Shown in pieces: positions 1 through 5,839 of a DNA stretch of 16,640 nt. Numbering within the stretch: position 1 is the first letter of the stretch; every line of letters starts with the position of its first letter. The translations under genes were made by a program, and so were the position numbers. The notes below the pieces were generated by a model that was not told where the DNA came from, ran no database searches, and saw nothing but the letters and a program-made list of their open reading frames with translations. This DNA is from CAYVBW01 sp964449995 (GTDB lineage Bacteria > Patescibacteriota > Microgenomatia > UBA1400 > PJMF01), in contig CAYVBW010000017.1 in the NCBI GenBank assembly GCA_964449995.1, forward strand, positions 1 to 16,640. Direction: 5' to 3'.

Positions 1-86
1 ATGAAACCCCTCAGAAATGAGCTCATATCTATTACTAATACTAATTTGCGAATTTATTATTGTTCTCTTGCGGAGTCACTCATTTA

Positions 87-100
87 GTTATTATAATAAC
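87..100. repeat. 14-bp perfect palindrome upstream of the first gene
   Basis: GTTATTATAATAAC reads identically on both strands. It lies about 90 bp upstream of the cytidylate kinase-like gene in an otherwise featureless AT-rich stretch (1-188). A shorter palindrome, ATGAGCTCAT, lies at 17-26. The first could be an operator, but AT-rich palindromes of this length arise by chance and I see no convincing promoter beside it. Nothing else in 1-188 can be supported; no gene crosses the left edge visibly. Confidence 0.3.
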
Positions 101-188
101 AACCTATCTAGTTAACCACTTTTGTTTTTATTAAAAAAAACATTATTGGGATAGTTTAGAAATTTTTTTAAAAACTATTAAGCATTTT

Positions 189-806
189 ATGAAGAGAAAT
201 CAATACAAAAATATCACTATTACTGGGTTGCCTGGATCAGGCTCGACAACTTTATTATCCCTTTTAAAAAATGAATTGAAATTTAAAGGCTGGACAGGCT
301 TTAGTGGTGGGGAATTTATGCGTCAGTATGCTGTTGAGAAGGGTTTGTATAATGATACTGACAGAATTCACCATGACGCCTCAGCTTATGGGGAAGATTT
401 TGATCGACAGGTTGATCTTGGTATTAGAGAAAAACTGCAGACTGAAAAAAAATGGATTATTGAATCATGGCTTTCAGGATTTATGGCGCAAGGCATTAAA
501 GGAGTTTTAAAAATCCTAGTAGTATGTAGTGAAGATTCTGTTAGGGTTGATAGAATTGTTAATCGTGATGGGGTGAGTGTCAAGGAAGCAAAGAATCATA
601 TTATTAATAGGTATCAAGTAAATTTAAAAAAATGGTCTATTATGTACAACAAAGAGTGGCAGGAATGGGTAGTGGCAAGAAACCTGGCTTCTCCAGATGA
701 GCAGATTGATTTTTGGAAGCCAGAGCTTTATGATCTAGTTATAGATACCTACTCAAACAATCAACAACAAACATTAAAGTTAGCACTGAATGCCATTAAA
801 AGTTAA
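189..806 (+). CDS. Cytidylate kinase-like P-loop protein, archaeal type, divergent
   Basis: A 205-residue nucleoside monophosphate kinase-like protein, presumably cytoplasmic and acting on CMP/dCMP or another small phosphoryl acceptor. The N-terminal strand and P-loop read ITGLPGSGSTT (residues 11-21). The layout follows archaeal Cmk: a GEFMR segment after the P-loop, a D-F-D-R-Q-V-D segment (about 71-77), the strand WIIESWLSGFMA (about 89-100, in the position of the archaeal EGRLAGW motif) and an R-x-x-x-R-D-G lid start (about 122-128). Two positions are odd: the Walker A lysine is Ser19, and the EGR arginine is replaced by Trp. Lysine-less P-loops (GxTT/GSTT) occur in archaeal NMP kinases, so the first need not mean inactivity. 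A canonical bacterial cmk lies elsewhere in the window (8266-8973), so this is an extra, specialised or diverged kinase. There is no clear Shine-Dalgarno before the ATG. Its last 17 nt overlap the next gene. Family assignment is fairly sure; substrate is inference. Confidence 0.75.
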   Translation: MKRNQYKNITITGLPGSGSTTLLSLLKNELKFKGWTGFSGGEFMRQYAVEKGLYNDTDRIHHDASAYGEDFDRQVDLGIREKLQTEKKWIIESWLSGFMAQGIKGVLKILVVCSEDSVRVDRIVNRDGVSVKEAKNHIINRYQVNLKKWSIMYNKEWQEWVVARNLASPDEQIDFWKPELYDLVIDTYSNNQQQTLKLALNAIKS

Positions 807-1464
807 TTCAAGTTCGACAGTTAGATCCAATCCCCAGATTGTTTTTGTTAGTCTAGTTTTATTAAGTTTAATTTTATGGATTTTTTATCGGTTAATTTTT
901 GATTTTCCAATAATTTTTGACGAGACAATAGGTAAAGCAATTTTTTTTGGTCTACCAATTTTGATTTATGTTAATGTTAATAGGGATAAAAATGTAGTTA
1001 AAACTATCAGTTTGAATAAAATTTTTCCTGGCTTATTAAGAGGATTGGCTTTTGGAGGATTATTTGGATTTTTTGCAATTATTGTTGCTTTAATAAGAAG
1101 TGGCCGCAACCTAGTCGCAGCCCCACTGTTTGTAGTTGATCAGTTTTGGTGGGAATCACTACTAGCTCTTTTAACTGCGTTTTGGGAAAGTTTATTCTTT
1201 TTTGGTTTTATGCAAACTATTTTAGGAACTGTTTTTAAAAAAATCAAACCAACTGAACAGGTTTTTATCATTAGTATTTTATTTTTATTATTTCACCTAC
1301 CCAATATCGCTTTAAGATTCACTGGTTTTGATGCAAGCTTTTTAATTTTATTGATTTATTTATTTGGTCTTGGACAGGCAATAATTTTTTCTAAGGAAAA
1401 AAATGTTTACACCCTCATTATGACTCAAGCCATATGGGGCTTGGCATTAATGATTCATTTTTAG
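790..1464 (+). CDS. Polytopic membrane protein resembling CPBP-family protease, degenerate motifs
   Basis: A 224-residue hydrophobic protein with about six to seven predicted membrane segments. The pattern resembles the CPBP (Abi/CAAX-like) intramembrane protease family. A motif-1-like segment is WESLFFFG (132-139), where the family has EExxxRG; only one Glu remains and the Arg is Phe. A motif-2-like FLLFH (165-169) keeps the F-x3-H pattern. The third motif position, usually HxxxN-like, reads QAIWG (213-217). With two of the three metal-ligand motifs altered, proteolytic activity is doubtful; it may be a non-enzymatic member or a lookalike. A second WESL stands 11 residues upstream of the first motif. 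The start overlaps the upstream kinase gene by 17 nt in another frame, so the two are probably translated from one mRNA. The TAG stop is 31 nt before the next gene. The family call is tentative. Confidence 0.6.
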   Translation: MPLKVNSSSTVRSNPQIVFVSLVLLSLILWIFYRLIFDFPIIFDETIGKAIFFGLPILIYVNVNRDKNVVKTISLNKIFPGLLRGLAFGGLFGFFAIIVALIRSGRNLVAAPLFVVDQFWWESLLALLTAFWESLFFFGFMQTILGTVFKKIKPTEQVFIISILFLLFHLPNIALRFTGFDASFLILLIYLFGLGQAIIFSKEKNVYTLIMTQAIWGLALMIHF

Positions 1465-1495
1465 ATTATTCTGGACGACTTTATTTAAGGCAAAT

Positions 1496-2029
1496 ATGAA
1501 GAAAGCTAGACTATTTTTAACAGCTGTTGCATTATTATTTGGATTGCTAATTGTTTTTGTGTCTTTGGTTTCAACTAATCAGGTTGTTTCATTTGAAGGC
1601 TCACAAGCAAGTAATCTTAAACTTTATTTTGGAGAGACGATTTTACCTGATCATGTAGTTTACCCCTTTGTGGCAGCAGCAGACAGAGTGTTGTTATGGG
1701 CATCTCCTCCTCAAGAGAAAATTAAACTTCAATTGGCTTATAGTCGCATAAGAATGGAGTATGCCCAGGCTTTATTACTTAAAGATGATTCAATTTTGGC
1801 AAATCATGCTTTAACTAAGTCTCAGAAATATGTTAGTTTATCAGCTTTAGGTTATTTAGATTACAATTTAGAGGATAATGAGCTTAAGCAGGAAATTATC
1901 AAACAGTTAGAGACTAACATAGCCCAATCTCAAGAAATAATTAAACAGTTCTCTGTTTGTCAAAGACCTTTAGCAGAAGAATTGAATAAAAATAATCAGG
2001 CTTTGTTGAACCAATTTTTATCAAACTAA
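1496..2029 (+). CDS. DUF5667-like membrane-anchored or secreted protein
   Basis: A 177-residue protein with a basic N-terminus (MKKAR) and a hydrophobic segment at about residues 6-26, either a signal peptide or a membrane anchor without a lipobox. The rest is outside the membrane and mostly helical. The segment from about 48 to 95 (LPDHVVYPF, then a hydrophobic spacer, KIKLQLAYSRIRMEYAQALL) has the layout of DUF5667: a proline-Asp-x-x-x-Tyr-Pro motif followed by a helix with a conserved Arg...Glu pair (R85, E88 here). DUF5667 has no known biochemical role; in other bacteria it often accompanies anti-sigma factors or cell-surface proteins, but no sigma factor gene is seen here. An AAGG about 8 nt upstream of the ATG is a plausible ribosome site. 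It is last in an apparent three-gene set with the kinase-like and CPBP-like genes. Fold and domain recognition are by pattern only. Confidence 0.6.
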   Translation: MKKARLFLTAVALLFGLLIVFVSLVSTNQVVSFEGSQASNLKLYFGETILPDHVVYPFVAAADRVLLWASPPQEKIKLQLAYSRIRMEYAQALLLKDDSILANHALTKSQKYVSLSALGYLDYNLEDNELKQEIIKQLETNIAQSQEIIKQFSVCQRPLAEELNKNNQALLNQFLSN

Positions 2030-2071
2030 TTTTGTAAAGATTATTAATATCTTAATAAATAGAATTTAGTA

Positions 2072-2101
2072 TTGACTGTTTTTGATTAATTTTATTATAG
2101 T
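2072..2101 (+). promoter_or_regulatory. Candidate promoter of nrdR-nrdJ
   Basis: TTGACT (2072-2077) and TATAGT (2096-2101) are separated by 18 bp, each 5/6 to the sigma70 hexamers, in the spacer upstream of nrdR. Transcription would start near 2108 and both NrdR boxes would lie in the early transcribed region. Other possibilities are a perfect TTGACA at 2101-2106, which lacks a well-placed -10, and TAAAAT at 2130-2135. TGACAATAT occurs twice (2102-2110 and 2145-2153). The exact start site is unresolved. Confidence 0.4.
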
Positions 2102-2152
2102 TGACAATATCTCCAAACTGTGAGATTCTTAAAATCCTCACCACTGACAATA

Positions 2153-2166
2153 TACAACATGTTGTA
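2153..2166. promoter_or_regulatory. NrdR box 1 (upstream)
   Basis: A 14-bp perfect palindrome, TACAACATGTTGTA. Its core CAACATGTTG matches 8 of 10 positions of the known NrdR-box core CwAtATaTwG. Its centre (2159/2160) is 32 bp from that of the second palindrome, close to the 31-32 bp (three helical turns) typical of tandem NrdR boxes. It lies about 85 bp upstream of nrdR. Confidence 0.75.
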
Positions 2167-2185
2167 GGAATGAATATTTTTTAGC

Positions 2186-2197
2186 ACAATATATTGT
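2186..2197. promoter_or_regulatory. NrdR box 2 (downstream)
   Basis: A 12-bp perfect palindrome, ACAATATATTGT, whose core CAATATATTG fits all 10 positions of the NrdR-box consensus CwAtATaTwG. Together with the first box it forms the standard tandem operator. Being directly upstream of nrdR itself, it implies that NrdR controls its own gene and the downstream nrdJ. Confidence 0.82.
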
Positions 2198-2250
2198 ATT
2201 TGTTTCAAGCACCTTTTATTGAAAACTGAGTACAAAAAAGCTACATTTTT

Positions 2251-2709
2251 ATGAACTGTCAATATTGTGGTCAAAATAATACAGTTGTCATAGATTCCAG
2301 AGATTCAGAGGACGGTGAGGCTATTCGCAGACGCAGAAAGTGTGAAGATTGTAATCGAAGATTTACCACTTATGAAAGAGCTGAAGGTCTTGATCTAAAA
2401 GTGGTTAAAAAAGATGGTTCTAAAGAAAATTTTAGTAGAGAAAAAATTAAGAGAGGTTTGATTAAAGCTACTTGGAAAAGACCGGTTACTATAGAGCAGA
2501 TAGATGAACTGATTGATGAGGTTGAGCAAAAATTAAGAGTGATGGGAACAAAAGAAATAAAAACATGGCAAATTGGCAACTTGGTGATTAACAGGTTAAA
2601 AAAATTAGATAAATTGGGGTACTTGTTATTTGCTACTGTTTATAGAGACTTTGATAGTTTGGAGGATTTTAAGTCAGAAATTGCTAAGGTGGATCAGGCT
2701 GATGATTAA
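2251..2709 (+). CDS. nrdR: Transcriptional repressor NrdR
   Basis: A 152-residue regulator of ribonucleotide reductase genes. It has an N-terminal zinc ribbon with C3, C6, C31 and C34, the conserved DSR and RRRRKC segments, and F-T-T-Y-E-R after it. An ATP-cone domain runs from about residue 48 to 140 (VVKKDGSKENFSREKIKRGL onward) and senses ATP/dATP. When dATP is bound, NrdR is known to bind tandem NrdR boxes and repress nrd genes. Length is normal for the family (about 150). The ATG is preceded by an AT-rich stretch without a Shine-Dalgarno. It sits 54 bp upstream of nrdJ on the same strand and two NrdR boxes lie just upstream, so autoregulation of an nrdR-nrdJ unit is likely. The downstream reductase itself has no ATP cone, so NrdR would be the main dATP sensor in this module. 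Confidence 0.97.
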   Translation: MNCQYCGQNNTVVIDSRDSEDGEAIRRRRKCEDCNRRFTTYERAEGLDLKVVKKDGSKENFSREKIKRGLIKATWKRPVTIEQIDELIDEVEQKLRVMGTKEIKTWQIGNLVINRLKKLDKLGYLLFATVYRDFDSLEDFKSEIAKVDQADD

Positions 2710-2762
2710 AAGCTTTCATAATTAATAGTCACTATCATAATTTATTAAATAGAAAGGCCAGC

Positions 2763-4970
2763 ATGTCTCTTAAAAAAGCAAGCCCCGTGCGCAGAAAACA
2801 ACAACTTCCCAAAAAAAAGATGAAGTTTACTAAAAGAAAGCTGGCGCAAGGTTTAGGCAGGGCTGTTGCTAAAAGGACATATCTTCGCACAGACAAAAGG
2901 GGGAGATTGGAGAAATGGTCTGAGGTTGCCAAAAGAGTTGCTTTGGGCAATACATCACTTATTCCTGAAAAAGAAAAAGAACATCGCAAGGAAGAATATG
3001 AAATTCTTCACAAACATATAGCCAATGCCTCACTGCTATTGAGTGGTCGACATCTCCAGCATGGTGATGAGGACCAGCCTTCTCGCAACATGGAGGTGTT
3101 TACTAATTGTAGTACAGCCTCAACTTCATATTTGCTTTTTTACCTTTTGCTTAATGGTTCTGGTGTTGGTCGATCTTATGATGATGATTTAATGGTTGTT
3201 GATTGGGATAATATGCCCTCTTTAAGGGTGGTTTTATCAGACGAGCACCCAGATTTTGAATGGGGAGAGGATGAAAGTTTAAAAGAAGCCAAGAAAAAGT
3301 ATAAAAATGCTCATTGGTTTGAAGTGCCAGATACTAGAGAGGGTTGGGCTAAAGCAGTAGAAAAACTTGAAATTATGGCCTATCAAAGGCGTTTTAGAGA
3401 TGATTTGTTAATTTTAGACTTTTCACAAGTGCGAGCTAAGGGTTCAAAAATTAAAGGAATGCAGAATCGTCCGGCTTCTGGGCCAAAGCCGATTATGAAA
3501 GCTTTTGGTAAAGTAGCAACGATTAAAAATGCTGGCATGAAACCTTGGATGCAAGCAATATTTGTTGATCATTATTTATCAGAGTGTGTTTTAGTTGGCG
3601 GTGCTCGTAGAGCAGCAAGAATTGCTGTGAAAACCTGGACAGATCCTGATATTCTGGATTTTGTTTCCATTAAAAAGGGTGGATATTTGTGGTCTGCAAA
3701 TAACAGCGTGGCTGTAGATGAAAAATTTTGGCAACAAAACACCCATCACGCCAAGGCAGTTTTAGATGCAATTATTAAGGCTCAATACTATGATCGAACA
3801 GGAGAACCTGGATTCGTCAACCAACACAAGTTAGTGCAAAATGATGCTGGCTATGAGAGCTATACTGATGGGGAGTTTTCTAATAGTGCCAAGTACGACC
3901 CCTTTGCCGAGACTAAAAAAATGCTTTCAGAAACAGCTAAAAGAGCTAATGCTAAATACTATAGTCAGATCCCCAATCCATGTGGTGAAATTTCACTTAA
4001 TTTACTGGGCGGTTATTGTGTGATTGCTGATGTAGTGCCATATTTTGCTCCTACGATCGATGATGCACAAGAAGCTTTTAGAGCTGCGGTAAGAGCATTA
4101 ATGAGAGTTAATACAATGGATTGTTTGTATACCCGCGAAGTTAAACGAACCAACCGCATTGGAGTAGGAATGACTGGTATACATGAATTTGCTTGGAATC
4201 AGTTTGGCTATGGTTTTAGGGATTTGATTGATGAAAAGAAATCAAAAGATTTTTGGATGACTATAGCTCGGTTTAAGCGAGCTGTGGTAGATGAGGCTGA
4301 AAAATATGCTAAAAAAATGGGAACAAACGTTCCTCATACAAACACCACAATTAAGCCTTCAGGGACTGTTTCAAAACTTTTTTCTCTTTCAGAGGGAGCA
4401 CATTTGCCCGCTATGCGTGAATATATTCGCTGGGTACAGTTTAAAGAGGATGACTCGATAGTTAAGCAATACAAAAAACATAAATATCCTTTTAAGGAAC
4501 TAAAAAGTTATCCAGGTACGGTGGCTATTGGTTTTCCCACACAACCTGAGATTTGTAGGCTTGGAATGAATGGCAAATTAGTCACAGCTAGTGAGGCTAC
4601 TCCAGAAGAACAATATCAATGGTTGATGTTATTGGAAAAATATTGGATTGTTGGAGTTGACTCAAAAGGCAAGCCGTTACCTGATTCGGGTAATCAAGTA
4701 TCCTATACCCTAAAATATGATCCTGAGTCAGTTAGCTTTGATCAATATAAAAAGATTGTTCTTAAGTATCAGCCTTTGGTAAAAACTTGCAGCTTAATGC
4801 CTAAAATTGAGGAAACAGCTTATGAGTATCAGCCTGAAGAATCTGTAACAAGCAATGACTTTATGAAGGTTATAAGAGAAATTAATATTGCCAGTAACGG
4901 TGAAGGGGATTTGCTGGAAGATATTAACCTAGAACATCTGAAGTGTGAAACGGGAGCTTGTCCTATTTAG
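2763..4970 (+). CDS. nrdJ: Adenosylcobalamin-dependent ribonucleoside-triphosphate reductase (class II)
   Basis: A 735-residue monomeric class II ribonucleotide reductase, close in length to the Lactobacillus leichmannii RTPR (739). It reduces NTPs to dNTPs in the cytoplasm using adenosylcobalamin to make a thiyl radical. The catalytic residues are visible: NCSTAS with redox C116; NPCGEISL with thiyl C407 and acid-base E409; partner cysteine C419; and the C-terminal C-x4-C tail (C728, C733) that re-reduces the active site. Phosphate-binding KPSGTVSK is at about 531-538, and the ASGPKP loop at about 238-243. No N-terminal ATP cone is present. The first 26 residues are strikingly basic (12 Lys/Arg); Met20 is an alternative start. 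I keep the first ATG because AGAAAGG lies 5 nt upstream, the best Shine-Dalgarno in the window. It follows nrdR by 54 bp and probably shares its NrdR-controlled promoter. No cobalamin riboswitch or cobalamin gene is in the window. Confidence 0.97.
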   Translation: MSLKKASPVRRKQQLPKKKMKFTKRKLAQGLGRAVAKRTYLRTDKRGRLEKWSEVAKRVALGNTSLIPEKEKEHRKEEYEILHKHIANASLLLSGRHLQHGDEDQPSRNMEVFTNCSTASTSYLLFYLLLNGSGVGRSYDDDLMVVDWDNMPSLRVVLSDEHPDFEWGEDESLKEAKKKYKNAHWFEVPDTREGWAKAVEKLEIMAYQRRFRDDLLILDFSQVRAKGSKIKGMQNRPASGPKPIMKAFGKVATIKNAGMKPWMQAIFVDHYLSECVLVGGARRAARIAVKTWTDPDILDFVSIKKGGYLWSANNSVAVDEKFWQQNTHHAKAVLDAIIKAQYYDRTGEPGFVNQHKLVQNDAGYESYTDGEFSNSAKYDPFAETKKMLSETAKRANAKYYSQIPNPCGEISLNLLGGYCVIADVVPYFAPTIDDAQEAFRAAVRALMRVNTMDCLYTREVKRTNRIGVGMTGIHEFAWNQFGYGFRDLIDEKKSKDFWMTIARFKRAVVDEAEKYAKKMGTNVPHTNTTIKPSGTVSKLFSLSEGAHLPAMREYIRWVQFKEDDSIVKQYKKHKYPFKELKSYPGTVAIGFPTQPEICRLGMNGKLVTASEATPEEQYQWLMLLEKYWIVGVDSKGKPLPDSGNQVSYTLKYDPESVSFDQYKKIVLKYQPLVKTCSLMPKIEETAYEYQPEESVTSNDFMKVIREINIASNGEGDLLEDINLEHLKCETGACPI

Positions 4971-5007
4971 ATCAATTTCAAGATAAATCTGTTTTGTAAA
5001 ATATAAA

Positions 5008-5706
5008 TTAAAGAGGCTGAATGGCAACTAACATTCGACCCTCTTTTTCTTTGTTATTAAGACTACGTTGATGAGAAAAAAAGATATCTGGATTACAGTG
5101 AGTACAAACGTTGTAATCAATAATATTTGAGGGCTTAATGTTTAGCTTTAAGAATTCATCTTTAATGAAACCTTTTAAGTTTATGTGCCAAAAGTTTTTC
5201 TTTTGAGAAATGTGTTTTTGCCAATTAGGCAAATCTACCTGTATTGGTTTCTGCTTAAAACGGTAGCAGCAGTTTTTGATACCAGGCCCAATCCATACTT
5301 TTAAAGTATTTAAATCAATTTTATAAAGGTATTTAAGATCGTTTAGCGTTAGTTCGATAATGTTTTGCAAAAGAGGTTTCCAGCCAGCATGAATAAGGAT
5401 AAAATTTTTTTTTGATTTGTTGCTGGGAGTAATGAAAATAGGAAAACAATCAGCGACACTCATGGCGATACAGGTTTTTTTATTAGTACTGATAACAGCA
5501 TCTGCCCAAATTTGTGATTGAATATTCATTTTTTTACTATTTAGATAAAAGCGATGAGCTTGATGCTGGTGGTGAAAATAACAAATATCTGAGTTGATTT
5601 TGTTTTTTCTTAGGAGTTTGATAGCTTGTTTGGCACTAGTAATAGAACCATCTTTTTTTTCTGAAAGAAAAATTTGGGAATTGCTAAAGGGAGAAAATTT
5701 TAACAC
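5008..5706 (-). CDS. Laccase-domain protein, YfiH/PgeF family (purine nucleoside phosphorylase-like)
   Basis: A 232-residue single-domain protein of the multicopper-polyphenol-oxidase-like family (DUF152). Members are known as peptidoglycan editing factor PgeF/YfiH and, in several cases, as purine nucleoside phosphorylases or adenosine deaminases. The metal/catalytic His-Cys-His set is present: H51 in QAH, C87 in VADCFPIF, H106 in HAGW. Also seen are WADAVIS (67-73), GPGIKNCCYRF (140-150) and a C-terminal CTHCNPDIFFSHQR with a following GR. The usual HAGWRG reads HAGWKP. The start is GTG at 5706; no ATG lies nearby and this start gives the family's usual length, although there is no good Shine-Dalgarno. 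It is convergent with nrdJ (37 bp between stops, no hairpin seen) and divergent from the penicillin-binding protein gene, which fits a peptidoglycan-related role but does not prove it. The exact enzymatic activity cannot be told from sequence. Confidence 0.9.
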   Translation of the reverse strand: MLKFSPFSNSQIFLSEKKDGSITSAKQAIKLLRKNKINSDICYFHHQHQAHRFYLNSKKMNIQSQIWADAVISTNKKTCIAMSVADCFPIFITPSNKSKKNFILIHAGWKPLLQNIIELTLNDLKYLYKIDLNTLKVWIGPGIKNCCYRFKQKPIQVDLPNWQKHISQKKNFWHINLKGFIKDEFLKLNIKPSNIIDYNVCTHCNPDIFFSHQRSLNNKEKEGRMLVAIQPL

Positions 5707-5800
5707 ACTCAGTTTTTTAATGATAAATAATTTACTTAGATTTAGTATACCTTAAAATAAATGATACTTTTTGTATTAAAAATAATATTAATAATAGTTA

Positions 5801-5830
5801 TTGAGTCACTACGACCTCGTGTGATAAAAT
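5801..5830 (+). promoter_or_regulatory. Extended -10 promoter for the penicillin-binding protein gene
   Basis: TTGAGT (5801-5806), an 18-bp spacer, and TAAAAT (5825-5830) preceded by TGA, giving an extended -10 TGATAAAAT. Transcription would start around 5837, about 3 nt before the GTG start at 5840, so the mRNA would be essentially leaderless. No Shine-Dalgarno is present, which agrees. Confidence 0.6.
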
Positions 5831-5839
5831 TCTGCAACT

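Noticed and set aside
1..87. A 28-codon ORF beginning at the first base (ATG) and ending at TAG
   Set aside because: Too short, no visible ribosome site (the upstream sequence is outside the window) and no recognisable product; its start at base 1 is probably chance.
2030..2250. Cobalamin riboswitch upstream of the B12-dependent reductase unit
   Set aside because: The 221-bp spacer is AT-rich and lacks a B12-box-like or other G+C-rich structured core; the visible elements are the NrdR palindromes.
2735..2989. 84-codon minus-strand ORF over the start of nrdJ
   Set aside because: Antisense shadow of the lysine-rich nrdJ N-terminus; the hydrophobic, Phe/Leu-rich translation is what AAA/AAG codons give on the other strand.
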